NCBI GenBank assembly: GCA_003427395.1
Contig: BFEA01000210.1
Location: forward strand, 1,382,491 to 1,403,723
Length of the DNA: 21,233 nucleotides
Direction: 5' to 3'
Source: Chara braunii
Taxonomy: Eukaryota; Streptophyta; Charophyceae; Charales; Characeae
Under the pieces are notes generated by a model. That model did not search any database. It was given only the letters and a program-made list of their open reading frames with translations, and had not been told where the DNA came from. Shown here in pieces: positions 1 to 9,178 of this stretch. Position 1 is the first letter of the stretch, and each line of letters starts with the position of its first letter. The position numbers were made by a program, and so were the translations under genes.

Positions 1-77
<77 letters not shown>
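1..77. repeat. (AG)n microsatellite at window start
   Basis: Uninterrupted AG dinucleotide from the first base to about position 77, where non-repetitive sequence begins with CGATAACTC. The true tract length is unknown because the window starts inside it. Confidence 0.99.
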
Positions 78-78
<1 letters not shown>

Positions 79-419
79 GATAACTCACACACACATTCCG
101 CCGATAGGACGAGGAAAACGGAATGAATCTTCCGGCGAGACACGGAAATGTACAGTGGCACTTTTCGAGCAAAATCGGAATGAATTGTTCGTATGTGTGT
201 GTGTGAGAGAGAGAGAGAGACGATAACTCTCCGACCTCATGGCTGTCACTTTTTGAGCAAAATCGGAACGAATTGTTGGTGTACACACAAAAACGGAATG
301 AATCTTCCGCTGAAACGCGAAAATATACACTGACACTTTTTGAGCAAAATCAGCACGAATCGTTCGTGTGTACTGTGTGTGTGTGACAGAGAGAGAGAGG
401 GAGAGACAGAGAGACAGAG

Positions 420-490
<71 letters not shown>

Positions 491-500
491 CAGAATGAAT

Positions 501-532
<32 letters not shown>

Positions 533-740
533 AGAGACGATAACTCTCCCACCTCGCGGCTGCCACTCTTTGAGCGAGATCGGAATCAATGTCACACACA
601 CACATTCCATCGATAGGATGAGCAAAAACGGAACGATTCTTCCGCTGAAACGCGAACATATACACTGCCACTTTTTGAGCAAAATCGGATTGAATCGTTC
701 GTGTGTAGTGTGTGTGTGTGAGAGAGAGAGAGAGAGACAC
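77..740. repeat. Composite satellite with embedded GA/GT/CA tracts
   Basis: A unit beginning CGATAACTC recurs at 77, 220 and 538. Each unit carries a core like TTTTGAGCAAAATCGGAA followed by GAATTGTTCGT or GAATCGTTCGT, then a GT tract and a GA tract. The core appears near 165, 253, 337, 569 and 673. A second sub-motif, ACGGAATGAATCTTCCG, recurs near 117 and 294, with a variant near 628. Copies have diverged and the microsatellites vary in length, so units range from about 140 to 320 bp. Open frames on either strand here only translate dinucleotide repeats and are not genes. Confidence 0.85.
421..533. repeat. (CA)n-(GA)n-(GT)n compound microsatellite
   Basis: CA repeats at about 420-434, GA repeats at about 434-488, a 15-bp unique piece that is a truncated copy of the satellite core, and GT repeats at about 504-532. 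This is the expanded microsatellite part of the surrounding composite satellite. Confidence 0.95.
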
Positions 741-839
741 TCATCGCACACAATTACTCCCGCCTCCATGTTCCACGCCTGCCACGTCCCCTTCCCCCGC
801 GACGATGGAAAGACCCAGTGATTCCCAGATGATGCATGC

Positions 840-1292
840 ATGTTGGCTACGACGCGTCCCCGCACAGCCCCCGACAGGCGCCCGACCCGCATGAACCCGC
901 CCTTGCCCTCCGTCCCCGTGGACCCCCCATCCCCGTGTGCCCCCAGACCGCCCACCAATTCCAACCACGGTGCCGCTCCGCAACCGCTCTCGCGTCCAAC
1001 CACGACACCGGTCCGCAACCGCTCTCGCGTGTGGGGCCGTGGCAGCGGCCGCGGGTCTCGCATGAAACGACGCGTCCCCGCACAGCCCACGGCAGGCGCC
1101 CGACCCGCATGAACCCGCCCTTGCCCTCCGTCCCCGTGCACCCCCCGTCCCCGTGCGCCCCCAGACCGCCCATCGATTCCTACCACGGTGCCGCTCCACA
1201 GCCGCTCTCTCGTCCAACCACGACACCGATCCGCAACCGCTCTCGCGTGTGGGGCCGTGGCTGTGGTGGCAGGTCTCGCATGACGGCGGGGT
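840..1292. repeat. GC-rich 218-bp tandem duplication
   Basis: The block starting ACGCGTCCCCGCACAGCCC at 852 starts again at 1070, a period of 218 bp, and the two copies stay similar over nearly the whole unit (roughly nine in ten bases by eye). Within the first copy CCGCAACCGCTCTCGCGT also occurs twice, about 36 bp apart. The block is very GC-rich and rich in CpG compared with its neighbours. Long frames stay open on both strands, which is expected for GC-rich repeats, and the two copies are not clearly used in one protein frame, so I do not call a gene. Related fragments (GGTCTCGCATGA, GGGTCTCACAT) continue to about 1370. Confidence 0.9.
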
Positions 1293-3110
1293 CGCCTTCT
1301 CGAAAGAACCGGGTCTCACATCTGGGACCCTGCCACCAGCGGCGGTGTCTCACGTGGGCCTGTCACGCAAGACCCACCTTTTCCTTTAAGTGGTATTAGA
1401 GATAGAGAAATATTCGTGCATCTGTGTCAGCAATGGGATTCAAACTGAGTTCTGCTTATCATCAGTTCGTCAGAGGGAAAATTGAACGTGAACCTGTTCG
1501 GCCCCGCTAGCTGTCAGGTGCACGAAACTTGTTGTAAGCTTTGGGCACTGGGCCTCTTGTATAATAAAGGGCCTCGCCACACCAATGTTGAAACTGGAGT
1601 TTTCAACATTTGTCAGAGAAGTGGTTTCGGCATGGGTGTGGAACGGCCCGCCTGCAGCGTGTCGAGTTTCAACATCTCCGAAGGGAGGTTGTGAAGGATG
1701 TGCGGATTTTGACACCTGCCAGGGTCGGGGTACTGTCGCTGCCTCAACATCTCGTTGCTTTTTCTTTTTCTTTTTTTTTCCCCCTTTTTTAACAATGAAA
1801 CTTTGCTTATCGTGGGTCTTCGTATGTCTGGCGAAGGCGGCCTTTGTGTGGAAACTGTGAATGTCGAAAATGGTCTGACAGCTGGCGAATATTTCATGGT
1901 TTCGACACTGATGTGGCAAGGCCCAAAGTGATTCTTTGTAACAAAAAAATAATAAAAATTTACATGGGTGTGCTAGGTGGTTTTTTGTTCTCCAGCCCGC
2001 AGGCGGGGTGCTAATCTCCTCGCACTACTCACCAAATGTGCGAAATGGGAAATGTATCTTCAGCAAAATGTGGAAGATTACGGCCTTCAGAGTTTTTGTC
2101 TCTATTTTCACATTTGGTAAGTGGTGCGGCGGGGCCCGAACTGTTCATAACCAGACCTGAGCTCATGGAATCAGGCGATTAATAAAAAAATCACTCTGAA
2201 TTACCTGGGGCCAGTCAGTCAGTTTGGTGATGATCCCTGTCTTTAAATTTGCACATTTTTACGGGCAATACACCCAAAGGCAGAGGTGCGCTGGATTGGC
2301 CCCGCTAACCAGTGGTTGTGGGTCAGAAACAAAGACTGGTTGGTTGTGGAGACGAAAGAAGGCACGACGAGTGAGGAGGGGAGGTGTCGTTCCCGTGGGA
2401 TGGAGGGGGAGATGGGTAGGTGTACGCGGTCGCTTTGGTGAGGAGAGTGCAGGAAGTGGATTGATTGAACCCTGTCTCGCCACCTCCCTTTTGTTCTTTA
2501 TGTAGGCAGCATGCTATTAATTGGCGATGCTCCTGCCTAATTAGGGCTCTCCCTTCCAGATTGTTGATTGAGTTAACTTTGCTAAAGGGAGGCACATGTC
2601 CTGCTGGCTTTTGGCTGTTTCTGCTTGGGGCCGGTGGTCGTGGGTACGTGTTTTGCCATGACACTGTAAGATAACATGTAAGCTCAGTTTTGAATTTTCT
2701 TTTAAAACTTCTGTTCTCCCCTTTTGATGGGGATTGTGTTAATTTGTGTTGTCCTGGGAAGACACGTGCTCTGGCGACTTATGATCGTGGTTACAGATGA
2801 AGTGCTTAGGGTTTGACTGGGATTTTCTGACTATGCCAGACCCTTTGTGCCCTGCTATGATGTCCCCCTACTTCTCACTTCTCACTGTGCTGAATGGTCT
2901 ACGCAATGGTAGATGATTTGAGCAGGGCAGGGTTTGATTCTGCACAGAACCGGGTTAATCCTTCCTTAACAGGGAAGCAATCAATGCCCTTGCATGTGCC
3001 ATATTCGTGCCACATAGGGAAGCTGTGTCCATGGGAGCAGTGGCTGAGGCTCTTCCAGCTCTAATGGGAAGAGGCCTGTGTCCGCTTTGTATTCAAATTC
3101 ATAGTTGGAG
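1293..3110. other. Unassigned non-coding stretch
   Basis: About 1.8 kb with stops in all frames. It holds short A and T runs (about 1757-1792 T-rich, 1942-1960 A-rich) and no recognisable protein or RNA gene. Short frames around 1482-1919 and 2224-2674 overlap each other on both strands and show no family motif. Confidence 0.5.
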
Positions 3111-3162
3111 CCTTGGGCACTGGGCCCCTTTTCTTATAAAAAAAAAAAAAAAAAAAAAAAAG
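3111..3162 (+). repeat. Possible retroposon 3' end with poly(A) run
   Basis: TTGGGCACTGGGCCCCTT followed by TCTTAT and a run of about 24 A. Nearly the same phrase, TTGGGCACTGGGCCTCTT followed by GTATAATAAAG, is present at 1541-1575. The shared phrase next to A-rich sequence suggests two 3' ends of one retroposed family, but the shared part is only about 25 bp. Confidence 0.35.
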
Positions 3163-3499
3163 AGAATCGAGTGAGTCCGGGGGAGGTATTTTTTAGCCGC
3201 TGTAGCTCATTGAAAAACTAGATCCATCCAGAGCCAGCTGTGCTATGGCCCTACCCAGTAGGGGTGAACCTGACCGTGAAACTGACCAAGGTCCCAGGGC
3301 CTTTTATTTTTGGTGTACAAAGCAGAATTATCTGTACTCTAACCCTGAACTGATGAGGTTGATAAAACAAGAACCCACTAAGCGAAACTGGGTAAGGCTC
3401 CAAGAAATGGTAATCGGTTTCATCCGGGTGGACTGTGAGGACCCCGGCCTCAAGTTGATTATATCAGGGACATTGGGCCCGATTCCCAAATAGTGCCGC

Positions 3500-4560
3500 T
3501 CCCCACGAATAGAAAGGAGCAAGTGTGCAAAAAAACAACAACAACGAAGAACCAACTGAGGAGTTTGTGGCGTCATCTTGTGGATTTTTGCCAAATGGGG
3601 GGGGAGGGAGTGATGAGCATCTCACCCCACCTATGATAACCCGGTATCACAGATTGGGGTCTGCAAGTTCAGAAGGGGGGCTATACCCCAGCAGCCCCGC
3701 AACTGTTTCGAGCCACTGGGCAGTGTTTTTGGGATTTGTGGTGGCATGTGTTGTTGACGGGCATTGCCAGAATATAGGTTTTCTTCTTACTTCTTGTGAT
3801 TTGTGGCTGTGGGGCGAGCCTGGCTGGCATTGCCATGCTGGGTCACCTTTTTACACGTAAGGGATGCTGGGGCAGTTTCTTGGTTTATAATGGATTGACA
3901 TTTTTGGAACAGCAAAAGCGTGCTACACGTCATGTGGTGTGGTGGGCCATGTGGCATCTCGATCCCAGGTTGCCTGGGAGGTCTGCTTTGATTTTCAGTC
4001 TTGTAGAGGCCATGCGCTTCTCAAATTTTGCACTGGTGGTGCACATGCGTGGTACTTCTCTTTTTGTTTTGTTTGTTTTTTCAGCTCGCTGTTGGTTTGC
4101 AGCGCTTTTTTATTGTTTTCCTTTTTTTGACTGTCGCCGTTTGCACGTGGTGCTTGTTTACGCTTTTTTTTTTTTTTTTGTTGGGTTGGTTTCTTGTTCT
4201 CACAACCGCTTAGCGATTTTTTTCTGTTTCCCCCCCACCTTTCTGACTATGCTAGCTACTGTTTGCTTGTGTTTGATTTGTTTACTTTTTTTATTTAAAC
4301 CGCTAGTTCACCTGATGCGGAGTACAACTCTTACCGGTTGATGCGGTAAGAGCTTTTCGGGTGAGGCCTGAGCCTGTAGGGAATTCTGCACGTCACTTTG
4401 AAAAGGTGCAGTTGCAGGTTGACAAGCGTTAGAAGAGAGCTTCGTCAACTTAGGCTTGTGCATACTGGTGGTTTAAGAGAACGGCCCATGATTGTTTTGG
4501 CTCCTGTGCGCACGGCTGAAACATTGTCTGCGAAAAGTTTGTTGGTTGTCAAGTTACTCA
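3500..4560. other. Unassigned T-rich stretch
   Basis: No gene recognised. Homopolymer T runs are frequent between 4055 and 4300. Frames open here are driven by T runs and encode Phe/Leu/Val-rich sequence without motifs. Confidence 0.5.
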
Positions 4561-4884
4561 CAATGTGATTGTTTGTAGGTCATTCTTTTTTCTTTTTTTT
4601 TTGCAAACCCGCGCATACCCAGAGTACAACCCCTCTCCACCCTCCTCCTGGCGCGTGCATGCACACACACACAAACACACACTATGGACTACAACCCAGG
4701 ACCGCATCATGGGTGGGTAGGTGTTTGTGCATACATGTGGGTGAGAACACCACCACTGCCCCAGAAGCAAAACAAATCCAACCCTCATATTTTCCACTTG
4801 ACCCAAGTGTGCTGCTTCGACGGCAGCGAGTGTGTGTAGGACTGCGCTTAACAACAAAAACGTGGCCAACCTTACAAGGCTTCT

Positions 4885-5095
4885 TCTCTTCTGGGGAGCA
4901 GCAGTCCTGTTCCTTTTCCTCCGGCAAGTCAGAAAAATGCAAATTTTACTCACACAACACTCCGCCGCATTATGGCTGGGAGCTTCGAGTGGAACTCATT
5001 GATTACTTTGGGAAGGATATACCACCCCTCACCCCTGCGCAAGTTAGCCTCATGAACTTTATGCAACCAAACAGTTCCCTCTACCCCTTCTGTAA
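4885..5095 (+). repeat. Dispersed repeat, copy A
   Basis: Around 4890-4930 the sequence TCTGGGGAGCAGCAGTCC, then GTTCC and TCCGGCAAGTCA, matches a diverged copy around 17857-17900 (TCTGGGGAGCATCAGTCC, GTTCC, ACCGGCAAGTCA). Similarity continues with gaps through ACTCACAC, ATTGATTAC and CATGAAC. The 198-codon frame spanning 4569-5165 covers this repeat and has no recognisable domain, so it is not called as a gene. Confidence 0.6.
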
Positions 5096-5169
5096 GGAGC
5101 AAACCAAGGACTACTCCCTTCGACTGGAGCCAGTGTCAGTGCCACATGGTATCCCGGGGGTCTGAACAC

Positions 5170-6103
5170 CCAAGCTGACCGATGCTTCCAATTTGTGGCT
5201 GGAGGACTGAACCCAGGCGGTTGCCTGGCTGCCTCGGGGGGACCGTTCAACGAAGATATTCGTTTCAATGTAATGCTGGCCTGCTCCTCAACTCATTCCA
5301 CCGGCACGCTCAGAATACATAATGTGCAACACAGTCCAAACTTCTCCCCTTTATGTTAGAGAGACCTGTCTAAGCTAGTCTGCTTTTGCCGAGTCCTCAG
5401 CCACTATGTCTGCCCCCTGTGCAGGGATATCCTTAGGCCAGGGCCAGGGCCAGGCCAATACCCGACCCCTGGGATTGGCTGGTCTCCTGTGAAGTGGCTC
5501 CTGCCGCAGAGCCCACCACTCTTCGGACGAGCCTGGGGACATTGCTTTCTTTCTTCTTTTTTTTTTTTCCCTTTTAAAAATTGTAAACGTTTCGGGTAGG
5601 GCAGTTGGCATTTCAGCTCAAGAGCGCAGGTACCAACCCTCCTCACCTCAGGGTTAACGGCTGAGAGTATCCCGCACCGGGAGACGTTTACGGTAACCAG
5701 TCGCAGAGGCGTCACCCTCGGTCCCCCTGAGGTGCTGAGAGGAGCCCTTCCGTTCTCATCAAGAACCGCCTACCCCCAACGGGTACAATTTGGTTGGGCC
5801 CTCCCCCCAAGGGGTACCTGATCCTAGTAGGCGAATGCACTGTAGCCCAGCTGCTGGGTCGCATACAGCAGGCACAGATCTCATCCCAGTCAGGCAATCG
5901 TAGATGCTCCAGAGCAGTGCCAGCTGCAACCTTATCCTGGGACAAGACAGCGGGCTCAGGACTTCCCTAGTCGACCGAGCACCATCCATCTAGGCTCGGG
6001 CAGGGAAACAGAAGCCTGCCCCTAAGCATCCACTCGGCTTGGGAGGGATCAAACCTGCAACCTGCGTCCCCGGTCTAACACGTGGCCTGCAGCATGCACC
6101 ACA
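5170..6103. other. Unassigned stretch with weak tRNA-like fragments
   Basis: No gene recognised. There is a T run at about 5551-5568. Near 5841 the sequence TGTAGCCCAGCTGCTGGG resembles the A box of the SINE found downstream. On the minus strand at about 6046-6056 GCAGGTTTGATCCC resembles a B box. Neither has a partner at the right distance. Confidence 0.4.
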
Positions 6104-6303
6104 GGTGCCCCACTGGGAATGGCAACTCTCGAACCTGCAGCCTGTGGAAGTGAACACACAGGCACTTAATCCATCTGGGCTACAGTGCAAATGCACTGTG
6201 CGAACTGACCCCAAGCTCCACGCAGTAAACCCACAATGTCAATATTCAGAACATCACACCGGAGTGCAGGCCGGAAGATTTGGACCCACACCCTGAGCCA
6301 CAA
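6104..6303 (-). repeat. tRNA-derived SINE-like element, minus copy
   Basis: On the minus strand an A box TAGCCCAGATGG (6171-6182) is followed about 47 bases later by a B box GGTTCGAGAG (6126-6135), the spacing of a tRNA internal Pol III promoter. The pieces between can form a D-arm-like and an anticodon-arm-like stem (CCTGT/ACAGG), but the anticodon loop is too long for a working tRNA. The 5' part of the unit holds the GTGGCTCAGGGTGTGGGT module. The whole unit matches the plus-strand copy at 6559-6748, about 90 per cent in the tRNA-like half. No matching 3' acceptor strand is visible, as expected of a SINE and not a tRNA gene. Confidence 0.6.
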
Positions 6304-6329
6304 TGGTGATTATTGCAGAATGCCAGAGT

Positions 6330-6403
6330 ACCGATGTCTGGGACGACGCGCCAGAGTGCAGACTTGAAGATTCAGACCCACACCCTAAGCCACAAAGGTG
6401 TAT
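6330..6403 (-). repeat. SINE module copy
   Basis: Minus-strand copy of the module containing CACCTTTGTGGCTTAGGGTG and GGGTCTGAATCTTC, ending in CTGCACTCTGG. It is one of six partial copies of this module between 6270 and 6850. Confidence 0.6.
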
Positions 6404-6424
6404 AACAGTATAACTGACCAGCGA

Positions 6425-6512
6425 TTCAAACCTACACCCTAAGCCACAAAGGTGCATAACCAACCAGCGCTGGTCGGTTATGCACCTTTGTGGCTTAGGG
6501 TGTGGGTTCGGA
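6425..6512. repeat. 88-bp near-perfect palindrome of two SINE modules
   Basis: Two module copies lie head to head with no spacer. The centre is CCAGCGCTGG (6464-6473), and each arm runs about 44 bp through GGTGCATAAC and CACAAAGG to GTGGGTT-like ends. Inside the arms only a few positions mismatch (for example CAACC against CGGTT at the inner stem and near 6426-6431). The single strand can fold into a long hairpin. Confidence 0.9.
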
Positions 6513-6558
6513 TCTTTGAGCCTGCACTCTGGATATTGACATTTTTCAATATTCAACC

Positions 6559-6748
6559 TTGTGGCTTAGGGTGTGGGTTCAAATCTTCGGGTCTGCACTC
6601 GGCACGATGTTCTGAATATTGATATTGTGGATCCACTGCGCAGAGCTTAGGGCCATTTGCACACTCCGTTTGCACTGTAGCCCAGATGGATTGGGTGCCT
6701 GTGTCTTCACTTCCACAGGTTGCGGTTTCGAGCGTTGCCACTGGTGAA
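6559..6748 (+). repeat. tRNA-derived SINE-like element, plus copy
   Basis: Homologous over its length to the minus copy at 6104-6303. It starts CCTTGTGGCTTAGGGTGTGG, runs through GATGTTCTGAATATTGA, and carries A box TAGCCCAGATGG (6678-6689) and B box GGTTTCGAGC (6724-6733), about 46 bases apart. A CCTGTG/CACAGG stem lies between them. Known SINE families start from a tRNA-related head of this type; the rest of the assignment is inference. The two copies face each other across the palindrome. Confidence 0.6.
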
Positions 6749-6775
6749 TATTGCAGAATACCAATATCCAGTATG

Positions 6776-6848
6776 ACGCACCAGAGTGTAGGCACGGAGA
6801 TTTTGAACCCACACCCTAAGCCACAAAGGTGCATAACCGACCAGCGCT
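6776..6848 (-). repeat. SINE module copy
   Basis: Minus-strand copy of the module, with CACACCCTAAGCCACAAAGG, GTGCATAACCGACCAGCGCT and the flank CGCACCAGAGTG. It ends in the same AGCGCT that forms the centre of the palindrome at 6425-6512. Confidence 0.6.
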
Positions 6849-6977
6849 CGACCAGTGAGGTAGGGGACATCACTTGCTATGATGCCCAGTTTGCCATTCT
6901 CCAAATCTAAACCTTTTTTCGTTTCATGGATGGTCTGTGGATAGAATGCGAGAGAGAGTTTGGGTCTTTTTGGAACC

Positions 6978-7023
6978 TACGTGCGCGTGCGCGCGCGCGC
7001 GCACACACACACACACACACACA
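6978..7023. repeat. Alternating purine-pyrimidine tract (GC)n(AC)n
   Basis: Forty-six consecutive bases alternate strictly between pyrimidine and purine: TACGTGCGCGTG, then GC repeats, then about eleven AC repeats. Such tracts are classical Z-DNA formers under negative supercoiling. Confidence 0.95.
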
Positions 7024-7193
7024 AAGCTCAACACCATGGCCCTCGCCTTTGAAAAATGCACGGTTGGGCGCCTATGGCCAGCCGCAAGGGGGTTTAGGTC
7101 GTAGGTCGCGGGTGGTCGGCAACTGTTCTCAAAAGTTAGTAAACTCATTTTGGCGGCTTCTTGCGCTCAATTTGATGAAATTTGGCTATGTAG

Positions 7194-7658
7194 ATTGATG
7201 AGGGCGGTGGAGTCGAGGAACTGCCCTATGAAAACATAGATTACGGACTGGAAGAGCTTAACAGCAACCAAATAGCCCAGGGAGGGGACTATTCGGCTGC
7301 TGGAGCCTGTGGGGGAGGGCGACAAGGAGGAAGAGGAGGCCGAGGAAGAGGTGGAGGAAGAGGTGGAGGAAGAGGAGGAGGAGAGGTGGAGGAAGAGGAC
7401 GTGGCACCCAGCGGAGGAGTAGCAAAGGTAGCTATTACGCGTGAGGTAGGGGTTATGGTTCCCCGCAAGGTAGACGCGGTTCCTCCTCCACAGTTGGAAG
7501 ACGTAGAGGGCGCACACCATGGCGAGCACATCCAGGAATTGCAGACGGAGAGCCATGGAAAGAGATGGGTATCGAGAAAACTTCGTGGGAGCAAAGGCTT
7601 AAACCACCACTACCTCCGAGCCTGTTTTTTCCGACCTGGATTTTCACTGCGTACCTAG
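7194..7658 (+). CDS. Possible exon encoding an Arg/Gly-rich (RGG) protein
   Basis: An open frame of 155 codons follows TATGTAG at 7187-7193, which could act as a splice acceptor. It reads ENIDYGLEELNSNQIAQ, then about 30 residues of GGR/RGG repeats (about 7308-7395), then an acidic EVEEEDV segment and a mixed-composition tail. RGG repeats are typical of RNA-binding proteins. Possible donor sites occur at 7426 (AAAG|GTAGCT) and 7469 (CGCAAG|GTAGAC). The RGG part coincides with a purine-rich simple sequence, and the frame's last 20 codons run into the inverted-repeat element starting at 7599. No initiator, conserved domain or family assignment can be given. It could equally be a chance frame over a GGA/AGA repeat. 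Confidence 0.25.
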   Translation: MDEGGGVEELPYENIDYGLEELNSNQIAQGGDYSAAGACGGGRQGGRGGRGRGGGRGGGRGGGEVEEEDVAPSGGVAKVAITREVGVMVPRKVDAVPPPQLEDVEGAHHGEHIQELQTESHGKRWVSRKLRGSKGLNHHYLRACFFRPGFSLRT

Positions 7659-8667
7659 TTTTGTCGAGCCTGGGGTCCGTTGTACAATCGTCGCTGCTCA
7701 TTAGGATAATGCTGCGTGGCAGGCCAATCATGCTTTCTTGGGGTTCCTGTTCATCTCGTCAGAGTTGCTACAGGACGTTTTCCGTGTTGCACGGGATAAA
7801 GCGTGTGGATTCTACTTTTTCTCTAAAAAATAAAAAAAAATAAAAAAATAAAAAAGGATAACGCTGCGTGTCGGTGCATTACCTCTTTTGTTTATAGTAG
7901 GATGGACATGCGCCACGTTTACATGATTTTTGATTGTTCATAGGGACGCTGGACCCGTTTTCCAGCAGGTGTTGCTCCCCACCAATAGATGGAGCCTCCC
8001 CGGGCTTGCTAGAGGCGTCTGCTCTTACCAGCGCCCCTAGCAATCACCCGGGTTGTTTCATTAAAAAAAAAAAGAAGAAGAAGAAAAAAAGCACGGCCAA
8101 TCAAAAAACGACGTTCTCACAACCACAAAAAAGAAAAGAAAAAAAACGAACACCCTCTGGACGTGATACAAGGTAGATACCTGCCCTGAAGTTGTTGTGC
8201 CAATATGCCCTCAGTGAGGGTTTTACGGCAGGGGTGTCAGGTCCAGGAAAAAAAAGGAGATTTTTTTTTTGAAACTGAACTTAGGGCAGGATAGCGGGCT
8301 CATACATTCTGCAAAGTTGTAGTGGGGGCATGCCCTCCTTCACAAAGTGTCAGCAGCCCCTGGACTGCGCCGTGCCTCCCTGGCAGGGCATGAAAAAACA
8401 AAAAAAGAAACGAAACAAAAACAACAGCAATGACAACCTGAAACTGGCCACAATCGTAGTTAGATATTTTCTTGTGAGTATTGGTGTGAGCACAACTTCG
8501 TGCACAGCCTTCCTGGACTTGGTCTTTTGTTTTTCTTTTTGCTTTTTGAAGGGGCCCACAAGTCCCAATCGCCGAGCCTCCGCCGACCCCCGAAAAGTTC
8601 GGAAAAAGTGGGAAAACAGCCACTTTTCCCATTTTTCCCGACACTGGTGGAGGTAGTGGTGGTTTAA
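7599..8667. mobile_element. Candidate TTAA-flanked inverted-repeat element (MITE-like)
   Basis: TTAAACCACCACTACCTCC at 7599-7617 has its exact reverse complement at 8649-8667, so the 1,069-bp interval begins and ends with TTAA plus a 15-bp perfect inverted repeat. TTAA is the target site duplicated by piggyBac-type transposases. No transposase is encoded inside, so it would be non-autonomous. The interior is A-rich (7826-7853, 8062-8089) and has no other long inverted symmetry. The outer ten bases (GGTGGTTTAA) also occur at 4467-4476 and 8840-8849. Chance or an unrelated dispersed repeat is not excluded. Confidence 0.3.
7703..7872 (+). repeat. Short direct repeat flanking an A-rich tract
   Basis: GGATAATGCTGCGTG at 7703-7717 recurs as GGATAACGCTGCGTG at about 7856-7870. 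The (A)nT-rich run at 7826-7853 lies just before the second copy. This could be a diverged duplication around a retroposed A-tail, or a local duplication. Confidence 0.4.
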
Positions 8668-8796
8668 AGCACCAGTATATGGGCACCTGGGCCGCGGGCC
8701 TGACACCTCCAATTCTGGAGGCTCGAAAAGAAACTGCGACCGCCGATCTAATTTATCAACGGCGGGCACGGCGTTTGACGTTTCAGCCTCGTTTTC

Positions 8797-9178
8797 TTGT
8801 GGCGACAAGTTTCGGACTGCAAGGTTGGGGCTGTGTACTGGTGGTTTAAGGCCGACCAGTGCCTGAAATGTGATGATCCCAACCACATTGTCTACTTTGC
8901 CCAGACTACCGCTACCCAAAAGGGAGCAGCCAGTAGGAGTCATAGTTGCTCCTGTCGGGCCTTCAGACATAGGCAAACAGACAGAAGTGCGCGTTGAACA
9001 GACACCCTCATGTCTAAAGGCCCCTATGGCAGAGACTGACGTAGACCCCCACCCAGTTAGCTGTCCAGAGATCACTTGTGCTAGGGTCTCTCTAAGTGGT
9101 TCCCTCGCAAGCATCAATGATGAGCTGATCACCCGTCGCCAAGCTTGGGCCGAAATGAAGAAGAAGAGTACAGGGTAA
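8797..9178 (+). pseudogene. Gag C-terminal remnant with broken CCHC zinc knuckle
   Basis: At 8860-8901 the frame reads CLKCDDPNHIVY, fitting C-x2-C-x4-H of a retroviral-type nucleocapsid knuckle, but the position expected for the last Cys encodes Ala (8899-8901). A TGC codon followed by CCAGAC lies one base earlier in another frame (8898), so a single-base loss just before it explains the missing Cys. Nucleocapsid knuckles bind the element's RNA during packaging. Downstream the frame ending at 9178 reads a Pro/Val-rich linker and stops directly before the protease. The upstream part of gag (capsid) is not recognisable. Confidence 0.6.

Noticed and set aside
246-740. Minus-strand open frame of 164 codons
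   Set aside because: It translates dinucleotide repeats (SLSLSL, THTHTH) and the satellite; frames are open on both strands for the same reason.
836-1399. Plus- and minus-strand frames of up to 192 codons in the GC-rich block
   Set aside because: GC-rich tandem duplication keeps many frames open at once; no domain, and the 218-bp period shifts frame between copies.
1438-1460. B-box-like CAGTTTGAATCCC on the minus strand
   Set aside because: No A box at tRNA distance upstream and no stem structure.
3245-3493. 82-codon frame starting MALPSRGEPD
   Set aside because: Composition is protein-like but short, with no motif, no clear splice sites and no conservation evidence; left unassigned.
4569-5165. 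198-codon frame
   Set aside because: Spans T runs, CA repeats and the dispersed repeat copy A; no domain recognised.
8350-9132. 260-codon minus-strand frame
   Set aside because: Antisense shadow of the gag region and the inverted-repeat element; the zinc knuckle and protease are on the plus strand.
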